A program made the position numbers and the translations under genes. A stretch of DNA of 43,273 bases from a bacterium. Its GTDB lineage: Bacteria > Sysuimicrobiota > Sysuimicrobiia > Sysuimicrobiales > Segetimicrobiaceae. The notes beneath the pieces were generated by a model. The model was not told the DNA's origin, made no database searches, and saw only the letters and a program-made list of their open reading frames with translations. How positions within the stretch are numbered: the stretch's first letter is position 1; every line of letters begins with the position of its first letter. Of this stretch, positions 7,386 through 15,888 are shown piece by piece. The stretch covers positions 1 through 43,273 of the forward strand of contig DASSJF010000018.1 of NCBI GenBank assembly GCA_035691305.1, given 5' to 3'.

Positions 7386-9671
7386 TCAGGAGGCCGTAGT
7401 CGCGGCCTGATCCGGCGGCACCGCCGCGGGTGCGCCGACCGGCAGCAGGTGCACGACGGCCAGCGCACGGTCGTCGCGCGGACCGGGACCTGCCCAGTCG
7501 GTCACCGCCCGCATCACGGTGTCGGCCACGTCTTCCGCGGTACCGTCCCGCGCCGCCGTGACGACCGCGGCCAGGTGCGGCTCGCCGAAGAGCTCGCCGT
7601 CCGACCGGCGCGCCTCGGTCACCCCGTCCGTGTAGAGGACGATGAGGTCGCCGGGGTCGACCGCGGTTTCGTGCGAGACGTACCGTGCGTCCGGCAGAAT
7701 ACCAAGCAGCAGACCTGTCACGTCGAGCAACCGGCCCTCCGGCTCGCCGGCCCGCAGCAGCACCGGCGGCACGTGCCCCGCGCTCGCGTACCGGAACGTC
7801 CCAGCCGCGGGCATCAGCACGCCGTAGAACAGGCTCACGAACAGCGACGAGGCCGAGTCCCGCACCAGTGCCGCGTTCAGCCGGGACAGCACGTCGGCGG
7901 GATCGCGGCCGTCCTGCGCGAGCGCCTCCAACAGATATCGGGTGCGCGCGGCGAGAGTTGCGGCGGGAATGCCCTTGCCCGCCACGTCGGCGATGCCGAG
8001 GCCGACGCGCCCGTCGTCGAGCGGCAGCACCGCGTAGAAGTCGCCGCCGACCTCACGGCTCGGTTGGTACCGCCCCGCCACCGCGAGCCCGGGCAGCCGG
8101 ACGGTGGGCGCCGGCATCAGCGCCTGCTGAATGATCCGGCCGATCTCCTGCTGCCGTTCGTAGGCGCGGGCGTTGCTGACGGCCAGCGCGACACGGTCCG
8201 CAAATGTTTCGACGAGGCGGATCTCCGCCGGCCCGAACTCGCGCGGACTGCGCGCGAGGACCTGCATCACCCCGATCGTCGCGCCGCCGGCGCGGAGCGG
8301 CACGCTGAGCGCCGCCTGCACGCCGTGGTCGGCGAGGTCGGGATCGACGGCCCGCAACGAGGCTCGGTCGACAACCTGCACGGCGCGGTAGCCGCGCGCC
8401 GTGCGCCCGGCAAGCCCCTCTCCGGGGCTGAGACGCCGCACCGTTCCCGGGATGGCGTGAAATCCCTCGGGCACGGCGAGCTCGCCCGTCGTGTCGTCGA
8501 CAAACCAGATCACGCCGCTGTCGCCGTCGAGCGCCGAGACGATGCGCTGCACGAGCGGCGGCAGCAGGTCGTCCACGCGAACCGTGGAGAGCGCGACGTC
8601 GCTCACGGCCTGCACGGCGCTCATCTCGCGGACGTACCGCTCCAACTGCGCGCTCATATCGTTGAAAGCGGCCGCCAGGTCTCCGAGCTCGTCGGTGCGC
8701 CGGACGGGCACGCGGTAGCCCACCTCCCCGTGCCCCACCCGTTCCGAGGCGCGCGCCAGCGCCTGAATCGGCCGGCTCAGCTCGCCGCCGAGCACCCACG
8801 CCAGCCCAAGCCCGACGATGACGTAGGCCGAGAGCCAGATCGCCTCGGTCGCCGTCTCGCGCCGGACCGGGTCGAAGGCGGACGATTCCGGCGCCAGGAC
8901 AACGGCCGCCCACCCCAGCGACGAGATCGGCACCGCCGCGCCGATGTCGCGCCGGCCGGTCTGCGGATCCTTATAGGCGGTGATGTCGCCCACGCGGCCC
9001 TGCAACGCCGCGGCGACGGCCGGCGCCGCCCGGAGCGAGTCCGCCGGCCGCGCACCGGCCCGCAGGTCGAACATGATGCGCCCGTCGCGGTCCAGCACCA
9101 CGGCGTCCGCATCGGGCGTGGTGGCGCTTGGCGCCGACGCCGGCAGCAGCGTCAGGTCGACGACGCCGTCGACGAGCGCCACCCGTCGGTCGCCGCTCAT
9201 GATCGCGGTCGTGACTTCCACGAGCGGATGTCCGCCGACGGACTGCGGCTGCCCGACTGCCCATGGCGCGCCGTCCCGCACCTGCTCGTACGCCGCACCG
9301 CTGAGCCGCGTTCCGGGGGCCGGCGGCGGATCGCCCGCCTCGACCCGCCCGGAGAGATCGGCAAGCGTCAGGCGGCGGAACGCCGGCTCCGCGCGGCGGA
9401 TCCCGGCGAAGAGCTGCGCAATGCCGCTGACGGGGTACGGCTGCGCGGTAACCGCCGCGCCGGCGAGGCGCTCGGTGTGGACGGCGTTTGAGAAAAATGC
9501 GGTGACCTGCTCGGCAAGCGCACGGGCGAGGTCTTCTTGTGAGCGCACGACGGTGTTCCGCAGGTCCGCGGTGCGCTCGGCGTAGAGCACGATCGCGAGC
9601 ACCAGCACCGGGATCATGCAGATCAGGATCACCGCGGCGATCTTGCCGCGGATCCTGCTGCCCCGCCTCAT
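7386..9671 (-). CDS. Membrane-bound SpoIIE/RsbU-type serine phosphatase with sensor, HAMP and GAF domains
   Basis: The 761-residue protein has a transmembrane helix at about 10-28, an extracytoplasmic sensor region (about 35-270, Cache-like) and a second helix near 278-298. A HAMP domain (RPIQALARASERVGHGEVGY) comes next, then a GAF domain (about 355-510) and a C-terminal PP2C/SpoIIE phosphatase. Metal-binding signatures are GGDFYAV, GIADVAGKGIPAA, LIVLYTDGVTEAR and DDRALAVV. Such enzymes dephosphorylate a STAS-domain antagonist in partner-switching pathways. The likely substrate gene lies 15 bases upstream on the same strand. No RsbW-like kinase is nearby. Convergent with menA, with 16 bases between the stops. 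Confidence 0.92.
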   Translation of the reverse strand: MRRGSRIRGKIAAVILICMIPVLVLAIVLYAERTADLRNTVVRSQEDLARALAEQVTAFFSNAVHTERLAGAAVTAQPYPVSGIAQLFAGIRRAEPAFRRLTLADLSGRVEAGDPPPAPGTRLSGAAYEQVRDGAPWAVGQPQSVGGHPLVEVTTAIMSGDRRVALVDGVVDLTLLPASAPSATTPDADAVVLDRDGRIMFDLRAGARPADSLRAAPAVAAALQGRVGDITAYKDPQTGRRDIGAAVPISSLGWAAVVLAPESSAFDPVRRETATEAIWLSAYVIVGLGLAWVLGGELSRPIQALARASERVGHGEVGYRVPVRRTDELGDLAAAFNDMSAQLERYVREMSAVQAVSDVALSTVRVDDLLPPLVQRIVSALDGDSGVIWFVDDTTGELAVPEGFHAIPGTVRRLSPGEGLAGRTARGYRAVQVVDRASLRAVDPDLADHGVQAALSVPLRAGGATIGVMQVLARSPREFGPAEIRLVETFADRVALAVSNARAYERQQEIGRIIQQALMPAPTVRLPGLAVAGRYQPSREVGGDFYAVLPLDDGRVGLGIADVAGKGIPAATLAARTRYLLEALAQDGRDPADVLSRLNAALVRDSASSLFVSLFYGVLMPAAGTFRYASAGHVPPVLLRAGEPEGRLLDVTGLLLGILPDARYVSHETAVDPGDLIVLYTDGVTEARRSDGELFGEPHLAAVVTAARDGTAEDVADTVMRAVTDWAGPGPRDDRALAVVHLLPVGAPAAVPPDQAATTAS

Positions 9672-9686
9672 GCTGGGCTCGCCCGG

Positions 9687-10043
9687 CTAGGTCCCGGCCG
9701 CCGGGTGAACCTTCGCGAGGGCTTCGCGCTCAGTGGGGTAGAGCGGCAGCACCTGGTCGAGGCCGGTGAGCGTGAACAGTTTAGCGATCTTCGGCTGGAC
9801 CTCCGCAATCGCCATCTCCCCCCGCCGTTCGCGGACGCGCTTGAAGACGGCGGTCAGCACGCGCAGCGCCGTGCTGTCGAGATAAGTGGTGCGGCCGAGG
9901 TTGACGACGATCAGCGGCGGCGTCCGCCCGGCGGCTTTGGTCAGCGCCTCTTCGAGGCGGGGCGCCGTGTACAGATCCACCTCGCCCGCCACGTCGACGA
10001 CCGTTACATCGCCGTTGGTACGCACTGCCACATCGAGTTCCAT
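9687..10043 (-). CDS. STAS-domain anti-sigma factor antagonist
   Basis: The 118-residue protein is a single STAS domain (SpoIIAA/RsbV type): VTVVDVAGEVDLYTAPRLEE, then VNLGRTTYLDSTALRVL. The Ser in LDST (SpoIIAA has DSSG) is the position phosphorylated by the partner kinase and freed by the SpoIIE-type phosphatase, whose gene follows. Unphosphorylated antagonists bind anti-sigma kinases. ATG 10043 has GGAGG five bases upstream and is preferred over an in-frame GTG at 10055, which has no ribosome binding site. The regulated sigma factor or other target is not in the window. Confidence 0.92.
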   Translation of the reverse strand: MELDVAVRTNGDVTVVDVAGEVDLYTAPRLEEALTKAAGRTPPLIVVNLGRTTYLDSTALRVLTAVFKRVRERRGEMAIAEVQPKIAKLFTLTGLDQVLPLYPTEREALAKVHPAAGT

Positions 10044-10069
10044 CTTCGCCTCCACACGGCGCGCCGTCG

Positions 10070-10342
10070 TTAGCCGGCGTCCTGCCCCCCGGCGGCCTGA
10101 TAGAACGCGATCCCCTTATTGGCGATCGCCGACGCGACAAACCCCAGCACGAAAAGAAAGAGTCCCTTCGCCGCCACAAACAGCGCCATGTCGCCCGCCG
10201 ACCGGCCGCCCGCCGTGCCGGCCAGCGCGCCGGACGCGACCAGCTCGATGTAGGCAAGGTAGAACACGGCCACCAGCAGCAGCACGCCGAGCGCAAACAC
10301 CAGGATCCCGCTGATCCGCCCGGCCCGATCCCGCACCATCAC
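10070..10342 (-). CDS. Small membrane protein of unknown function
   Basis: The 90-residue product has two clear hydrophobic helices (about 11-34 and 52-74) separated by a Gly/Ala-rich loop, and a short polar tail. I do not recognise a family. It sits 21 bases after the phosphorylase stop and 26 bases before the STAS gene, so it is probably transcribed with the partner-switching pair. A GTG at 10342 and an ATG at 10339 are both possible starts. A role as membrane anchor or sensor for the STAS/SpoIIE module would be pure inference from position. Confidence 0.7.
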   Translation of the reverse strand: MMVRDRAGRISGILVFALGVLLLVAVFYLAYIELVASGALAGTAGGRSAGDMALFVAAKGLFLFVLGFVASAIANKGIAFYQAAGGQDAG

Positions 10343-10363
10343 CGCCGCCGTCCGCCCGACCCT

Positions 10364-11164
10364 CTATTCGATCCGCGCGGTGGCCAGCGCGTGCCCGCAC
10401 GAACAGTCCCGCGTCTTCGGCACGCGCTCGATCAGGGCCACCAGCAGGTGGCGCAGCCGTTCGTTGTTCTCCCGGAACACCCGCAGCACCGACTCGTGGC
10501 TCACCGGGTCGACCGACGGATCGCCTTCCACCCCGACGTCGTAGTCCGTGATCAACGAGATGTTCACGTAGCAGAGCTCGAGCTCGCGCGCGAGAATACA
10601 CTCGGGATAGTTGGTCATGTTGATAACCTCCCACCCCCGGTCGCGGAACCACCGGCTCTCCGACCGCGTGCTGAACCTCGGCCCCTGGATCACGACGACC
10701 GTGCCGCGGTCGCGCACCGGAATGCCCACCGCCTTCGCCGCGTCCACCGCGAGCCGGCGCAGCGTCGGACAGTACGGGTCCGCCGCCGACACGTGCGTTG
10801 TCACCGGCCCGTCGTAGAACGTGTCCGCGCGGCCCCATGTCCGGTCGACGAACTGGTCGCACACCACGAAGTCGCCGGGACGTACGGCCGCCTGCAGGCT
10901 CCCGGCCGCGCAGGGGCCGACCAGCCACTGCACCCCGAGCGATTTCATTGCCCAGACGTTCGCGCGATAGTTGATGCGGTGCGGCGGTAGGCGGTGCGTC
11001 CGGCCGTGGCGCGGCAGGAAGGCGACCGAACGCCCGGCCAGTTCCCCGACTGTCACCGTGTCGGCGGGCTCGCCGTAAGGCGTTTCGATTTTCACCTCGC
11101 GCGCGTCATCGAGGAGAGAGTAAAAGCCCGACCCCCCGAAAATACCGATCTCGGCCTGCGCCAC
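10364..11164 (-). CDS. mtnP: S-methyl-5'-thioadenosine / purine nucleoside phosphorylase
   Basis: The 266-residue enzyme cleaves methylthioadenosine (or another purine nucleoside) with phosphate to adenine and methylthioribose-1-phosphate. Family blocks are IGIFGGSGFYSLLD (phosphate loop), PRHGRTHRLPPHRINYRANV, GPRFSTRSESRWFR and VINMTNYPECILARELELCY, then ITDYD. It belongs to the PNP/MTAP trimeric class. The N-M-T and D-Y-D residues fit adenosine-type substrates, but MTA versus other 6-amino/6-oxo purines cannot be decided by eye. GTG 11164 has AAAGGAGG 8 bases upstream, one of the best ribosome binding sites in the window. It heads the four-gene minus-strand operon. Confidence 0.9.
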   Translation of the reverse strand: MAQAEIGIFGGSGFYSLLDDAREVKIETPYGEPADTVTVGELAGRSVAFLPRHGRTHRLPPHRINYRANVWAMKSLGVQWLVGPCAAGSLQAAVRPGDFVVCDQFVDRTWGRADTFYDGPVTTHVSAADPYCPTLRRLAVDAAKAVGIPVRDRGTVVVIQGPRFSTRSESRWFRDRGWEVINMTNYPECILARELELCYVNISLITDYDVGVEGDPSVDPVSHESVLRVFRENNERLRHLLVALIERVPKTRDCSCGHALATARIE

Positions 11165-11177
11165 CCGCTACGCCTCC

Positions 11178-11206
11178 TTTACCCCATGCCGACCCGATGG
11201 TATCAT
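11178..11206 (+). promoter_or_regulatory. Promoter of the alcohol dehydrogenase gene, probably giving a leaderless mRNA
   Basis: TTTACC (11178-11183) and TATCAT (11201-11206) are 17 bases apart. The -10 box ends only 7 bases before the GTG start at 11214, so the first transcribed base would fall on or next to the start codon. No ribosome binding site is visible upstream of GTG, in keeping with leaderless translation. Confidence 0.55.
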
Positions 11207-11213
11207 CCCGTTC

Positions 11214-12431
11214 GTGTCCGCGCCATCGACGCCCGCCGGCGTCCGCCCGTTCCGCGGCCCAAGCCGTGTTTGGTACGGCGAGGACGCCGCCGGACGCATC
11301 GGCGAGTGCCTGGCGGAGCTCGCCGTCGCGCCGGGTACGGCGCTGCTCGTGACGGACGCTGTGGTCGACAACCTGGGACTCGCGCAGCCGGTCGCCGACG
11401 GGCTCGCGGCCGCCGGCTTTTCGATCGAACGCTTCGCGGACATCCCGGGAGAGCCGAGCGCCGAGGTCGCGGATCGCGCGGCGGCGGTCGCCCGCCGCGT
11501 TTCTCCGGTCGTGGTCTGCGCGGTGGGCGGCGGCAGCGTGATGGACGTCGCCAAGCTCGCGGCCGCCCTCGTCCGCAACCCGGGCGGCGTCCTTCTGTAC
11601 ACCAACGCGCCCGGCGGAAACCGCCGCTTTGCCGAACCCTCGGTCCCGACGGTGCTCGTGCCCACGACCGCGGGCACGGGTGCGGAGGCCAGCCAGAACG
11701 CGGTGATCATCCACAACGGCCAGAAGGCCTTCGCGAACAATCACCCCAACCTGCTGGCCGCGGGGGTACTGCTCGATCCCCGTCTGACGTACTCGCTCCC
11801 GAAGACCGTCACGGCCCACACCGGCCTCGACGCGCTGAGCCACTGCGTCGAAGGGATGCTGTCGGCGGGCGCAACCCCGCTGACCGACCTCACCGGATCG
11901 CAGGGCGTCGGGTTGATCTTCGCGGCGCTGCCGCGCGCCTACGCCGACGGCGGCGACGCGCGGGCCCGGGCGCAGATGATGCTGGCCGCGTACCTCGGCG
12001 GCCTCACGCTCAACGCCGGCATGATCCTGGGGCACTCCATCGCCTACACGATCGCGAACCGGCTGCATCTGCCGCACGGGTTCTCGTGCGCGCTCGCACT
12101 CCCGTACGCGATGGCGTACAACCGCGACGCCGCGGCGGACCGGCTGCGGCGCATCGCCGCGGCGGCCGGAGGAAACGGAGGCGACGGAGCATTCGGCGGG
12201 CCGGCAGGCGGCGACGCGGTGCGGCGCGTGCAGTCGCTCGGCCTCGACGTCGGCATGCCGGAGGCGCTGCGTACGCTCGGCCTCGAGCGCGAGCGGCTGC
12301 CCGAGCTCGTCGACGAGTGCCTCGCCCGCTATCCGCGTCCCAACAACCCGCGGCCGCTGGCCGGCGAGCCGCTGCTTTCCCTCTACACGGCGATGTGGGA
12401 AGGCCGCCCGGCCGACGCCTGGCGCGGATGA
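11214..12431 (+). CDS. Iron-containing alcohol dehydrogenase
   Basis: The 405-residue protein is a group III (iron-type) alcohol dehydrogenase. NAD(P)-binding blocks are VGGGSVMDVAK (104-114) and PTTAGTGAEAS (150-160). The metal ligands are D206 and H210 in HTGLDALSHCVEG, H274 in LGHSIA and H288 in LPHGF. The spacing between them matches the family exactly. It interconverts an alcohol and an aldehyde or ketone with NAD(P)H; the substrate is unknown. A Gly-rich stretch at about 320-336 (AAAGGNGGDGAFGG) looks like a loop insertion. GTG 11214 is the only good start, and the ATG of the next gene overlaps its stop by 4 bases. Confidence 0.93.
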   Translation: MSAPSTPAGVRPFRGPSRVWYGEDAAGRIGECLAELAVAPGTALLVTDAVVDNLGLAQPVADGLAAAGFSIERFADIPGEPSAEVADRAAAVARRVSPVVVCAVGGGSVMDVAKLAAALVRNPGGVLLYTNAPGGNRRFAEPSVPTVLVPTTAGTGAEASQNAVIIHNGQKAFANNHPNLLAAGVLLDPRLTYSLPKTVTAHTGLDALSHCVEGMLSAGATPLTDLTGSQGVGLIFAALPRAYADGGDARARAQMMLAAYLGGLTLNAGMILGHSIAYTIANRLHLPHGFSCALALPYAMAYNRDAAADRLRRIAAAAGGNGGDGAFGGPAGGDAVRRVQSLGLDVGMPEALRTLGLERERLPELVDECLARYPRPNNPRPLAGEPLLSLYTAMWEGRPADAWRG

Positions 12432-13078
12432 CCGCCGCCCCGAAACCTTACCGGGCCGTCCTGTTCGACATGGACGGCACGCTCCTCGACAGCGCCGACC
12501 TGATCGTCACGTCCTTCGTCGAGACCTGCCGGACGCTGCTCGGGCGGACGCTCGACCGCGAGGAAACGCTGCGGACGTGGAGCTGGCCGGTGCGCGCCAA
12601 GTTCCACGCCATCGCGCCGGCCCGCGCCGACGAGCTGACGAAGGAATACCTGCGGCGGTACATAGAGATGCACGACGAGCGCGCGCGGCTGTTTCCCGGC
12701 GTGCCGGCCGTGCTCGACGCGCTCGGCGCGCGCGGCTACCTGCTCGGCATCGTCACGTCTAAGCGCCGCGCCACCACCGGCGCCGCGGTGCGCGCGTTCG
12801 GCCTCGACCGGTGGTGCCGCGCGATCGTCGTCGACGAGGACGTCTCCCGGCACAAGCCCGATCCGGAACCGGTAACGCTCGGGGCGCGGCTGCTCGGTGT
12901 CGCCCCGGCCGAGGCGCTCATGGTCGGGGACAGCGTCGAGGACATGGCGGCCGCGCGCGGAGCGGGCGCCGGCGCCGGCGCCGCACTCTGGGGCACGATG
13001 CGTCGCGCCGAGTTGCTGGGAACGGAGCCGGATCACCGGTTCGAGAGTCCGGAGACGCTGCTGACGGTCTGCGGCTGA
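12428..13078 (+). CDS. HAD-family hydrolase, phosphoglycolate phosphatase/PpaX-like
   Basis: The 216-residue protein has the four HAD motifs. Motif I is VLFDMDGTLLDS (nucleophile D14, acid/base D16), motif II is GIVTSK, motif III is the Lys in SRHKPDPEPV, and motif IV is MVGDSVEDMAAARGAG. A helical cap lies between about residues 20 and 90. This fits small-molecule phosphatases such as phosphoglycolate phosphatase or pyrophosphatase PpaX. ATG 12428 overlaps the dehydrogenase stop (ATGA), so the two are translated together. The dehydrogenase and phosphatase may act on related metabolites, but nothing in the sequence proves it. Confidence 0.9.
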   Translation: MTAAPKPYRAVLFDMDGTLLDSADLIVTSFVETCRTLLGRTLDREETLRTWSWPVRAKFHAIAPARADELTKEYLRRYIEMHDERARLFPGVPAVLDALGARGYLLGIVTSKRRATTGAAVRAFGLDRWCRAIVVDEDVSRHKPDPEPVTLGARLLGVAPAEALMVGDSVEDMAAARGAGAGAGAALWGTMRRAELLGTEPDHRFESPETLLTVCG

Positions 13079-13137
13079 GCCGGCGCGCGTTGGCCGCGCC
13101 CTAAACCCGGACCGGCCGAGCGATCCGCGCAAAGACG

Positions 13138-15888
13138 CTAGTCCCGGCGCCCGCCGCGCAGCCGCGCGACGTACAACCGCGCGGCGTGCTCCATGGACGA
13201 TGCCCGCAGCGCGTCCTCCTCCGCGTGCGCCGCCTCGTCCGCCGCCCACCGGTCCGCCGCTTCGTAGGCCGCGTCGTCTCCGGCGCGCGCGGCGGCGGAG
13301 CCTTCACGCCACCGGATGAGCGCCGCGGCCGCCAGCGCGAGACGATCCGCGAGCGCCGGCACGCGCCGCACCGCCACCTCGCCGACGAGCAGCACGAGCG
13401 AGGCGGCGACGAGCGGCGGCCACGCGTCGCGGGATCCGCTGCCGCGTCCCGGCCGGAAGGCGTCGGCGGGATCGGAGAGAAACGTCCCGCCGCCGGTCTC
13501 GGCGATACGGCTCAGCAGCGCGGGGCCGCCCGGCGCCGGGCGCAGCTCCGGCGAGTACGGGACGACGAGCCCCGCGATGCGCGTTCCGACGGGCGCGGCG
13601 CGCGCCGGATCCCGCGCGGCCACCACGACCTTGTAGGTGCCCGGCGCCGCGGCGGGCCAGGCACCTTCATACCGTCCGGGGACGGTTTCCGGCAGCGTGA
13701 TCGCCCGCTCCGCACCGTCCGGCGCCGACACCCGGCCGGTGACCCCGAGGCCGCTCCACGGCGCGCCGTCGGCGCGGCGCACGTCCAACACGACATGGCC
13801 CTCGCCCCCGTCCGCCACGGTCTGAGCGTAGAGCCCGCTCCCCTCGTCGCGCAGCATCCATCGGACGGCCTGCGACCAGAACCGCGCCGTGTCCGGCCAC
13901 GTTCGCCATCCCGACGTCCAGCGAAGGCCGTCGTCAGACGTGAACGCGACGGCGCGGCCGAGGCCGTACTGCCAGGTCGCGAGGACGGGGTCGCGCCGCG
14001 GGCTCACGAGCGCCACGTCGGCTGCCGGTTTGGGCACGGTTGCCACGTAGCCGTCGACCGGCGGAGGCGCCGGCAGACCCGCCAGCGTCGGCGCCGCGCC
14101 CGAGCGGCTCAACGGCGAGCGCGTCTCGATCAGGTACGACCGCGTCGCGAGAAACGCCTCGGTGGTGAAGATCTCGGGGATCGCGTAGAGATTCTTCGCG
14201 AAGTAGCTGCGGCCGAGGCCCCACGCCGCGAGATTGCGCATGAAGGGCCGGTCCGCGTCGTTGCCGATCGCCACGGTGCTCAACGTGACCCGGTCGCGGG
14301 CCATGCCTGTCGCGAGCGCGCGGAAACTCGTGCCCGGCGGCCCGGGATCGGTGAGCCCGTCGCTCATCACGATCACGTGCCGGAGACGCGCCGGCGAATT
14401 GCGCAGCGCGGCGTGCGCCGCCTCGAGCGGCTGATACATGAGCGTGCCGCCGCCGGCCTGCAGCCGCGAGATCTCATCGAGCACCCGGGCGCGGTACTGC
14501 GCCTCGGTCATCGGGACGAGCCAGCGGTACTCCTGATCGAACGTGATCACGCCGATGAGATCGTGCTCGCCCAGGTGGTCGATCACGGACGCGGCGACCT
14601 CTTTCGCGAGTTCTTCCTTGGCCAGTTCTGTCCCGAACGCTTCCATGCTGCCCGAGGAGTCGATGATGAGCACGACCGCTACGGTCGGGAGCGTCGCGGT
14701 CTGGCGGACGTCCATCTTGACGGGGAGCGCATCTTCGACGGGCGTGCCGGCGTAGCCGCCGACGCCGAATGCGTGCGGGCCGCCGATCGCGGCCAGGCCG
14801 CCGCCGGCCTCTGCGACGAACGTGCGGAGCGCTTCCTGCTGCGCCCGGCTCAGCGCGGTGGCCGGCACGTCGTCCAGCACGACGCCGGCGTACGGGGCGA
14901 GACCGAGCGGTGATGCCGGCACCCCGTCCGGCGACCGCACGTCGACTTCCAGTGCCTGCCGGCGAAGCCAGTCCGCGACCGGCCGCGGGCCGTCGGCGAC
15001 GAACAGGACGCGCGGCCGTCCCCGAACGACGACGAGTGCCTCGCCCCGCTTGTTGCCTGCGAGCGCGCTCGGCGAGGCGTCGACGTCGACGGTGTAGCGG
15101 ATGGGTCCCGGGGTGAGCGCCACCTCGGGGAACCGCACCGCGGTCTCGCCGACAGGAAGCGACAGCGATCGCACGGCGCTTACCACACCGTTCCGCCGGA
15201 GGGTGACGGCCGCCGTCGCGGACGCCGTCGCCTGCAGCACGGCGCGCACCTCATAGGTCTCGCCGGGCCGCACCTCCGCCGGGGCGACGACGTCGTCGAC
15301 GTACACGTCGGGTGCCGGGGGGGCGCCGACCGGCACGACGTCGATCGGAATCCCGGCCGCGGCCGCCGCGCGCGCCGCGGATGCCGCATCTCCCGCGTTC
15401 TGTCCGCCGTCACTCAGCAGCACGATCCGCCGCGCGCCCTGGGCCGGGAGGACGCTGCGCGCGAGATCCAGGGCGGCGCCGATGTCGGTCGCATCGGGCT
15501 CAGGCCCCACGCCGAGGTCGCCCGCCGCGATGCGCGGCGCGACCGACGCCCGCAGCGCGGGGCGGCCGCCGAAGGTCACGATACCGGCGCTGTCCTGCGA
15601 ACGCATACGGGCAAGGGCACCCCGCACGAACGCGGCTTCCGCGTCCCTTGCGCCCGAGGCCGTCACGCTGAGCGAACGATCGACCGCGAACACGACGGAC
15701 GCGCCGGTGGCCGGCACGCGGACGGCCGGACCGGCCGCCGCCAGGATGAGGCAGGTCAGCATCGCCGCGCGCAGCGCCGACGCGAGGCGCCACCGCCGCC
15801 CGGGGCGGCGGCGGCCGAGCCGCAACGCGAGGACCACGCACGGCAGGAACAGCAGCGCGAGCGGCCGGGCAAAGGTGACAAGCGGCAT
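13138..15888 (-). CDS. Large membrane protein with two von Willebrand A domains
   Basis: The 916-residue protein starts with two hydrophobic helices (about 5-22 and 38-54). A first VWA domain follows with an atypical MIDAS site DRSLS (70-74) and LLSDGGQN (about 158). Next come a beta-sandwich-like region (about 190-290) and a glutamine-amidotransferase-like fold (about 290-390, LFVADGPRPVADWLR and GGGLAAIGG). The second VWA domain has the classical DSSGS (410-414) and VMSDGLTDPG. The C-terminal third has another beta-rich region and a helix near 845 (WPPLVAASLVLLVGEVAV), then an acidic tail. It is the last gene of the MoxR/VWA operon. ATG 15888 overlaps the previous stop by one base. It resembles Bat-type proteins associated with MoxR ATPases; function unknown. 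Confidence 0.85.
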   Translation of the reverse strand: MPLVTFARPLALLFLPCVVLALRLGRRRPGRRWRLASALRAAMLTCLILAAAGPAVRVPATGASVVFAVDRSLSVTASGARDAEAAFVRGALARMRSQDSAGIVTFGGRPALRASVAPRIAAGDLGVGPEPDATDIGAALDLARSVLPAQGARRIVLLSDGGQNAGDAASAARAAAAAGIPIDVVPVGAPPAPDVYVDDVVAPAEVRPGETYEVRAVLQATASATAAVTLRRNGVVSAVRSLSLPVGETAVRFPEVALTPGPIRYTVDVDASPSALAGNKRGEALVVVRGRPRVLFVADGPRPVADWLRRQALEVDVRSPDGVPASPLGLAPYAGVVLDDVPATALSRAQQEALRTFVAEAGGGLAAIGGPHAFGVGGYAGTPVEDALPVKMDVRQTATLPTVAVVLIIDSSGSMEAFGTELAKEELAKEVAASVIDHLGEHDLIGVITFDQEYRWLVPMTEAQYRARVLDEISRLQAGGGTLMYQPLEAAHAALRNSPARLRHVIVMSDGLTDPGPPGTSFRALATGMARDRVTLSTVAIGNDADRPFMRNLAAWGLGRSYFAKNLYAIPEIFTTEAFLATRSYLIETRSPLSRSGAAPTLAGLPAPPPVDGYVATVPKPAADVALVSPRRDPVLATWQYGLGRAVAFTSDDGLRWTSGWRTWPDTARFWSQAVRWMLRDEGSGLYAQTVADGGEGHVVLDVRRADGAPWSGLGVTGRVSAPDGAERAITLPETVPGRYEGAWPAAAPGTYKVVVAARDPARAAPVGTRIAGLVVPYSPELRPAPGGPALLSRIAETGGGTFLSDPADAFRPGRGSGSRDAWPPLVAASLVLLVGEVAVRRVPALADRLALAAAALIRWREGSAAARAGDDAAYEAADRWAADEAAHAEEDALRASSMEHAARLYVARLRGGRRD

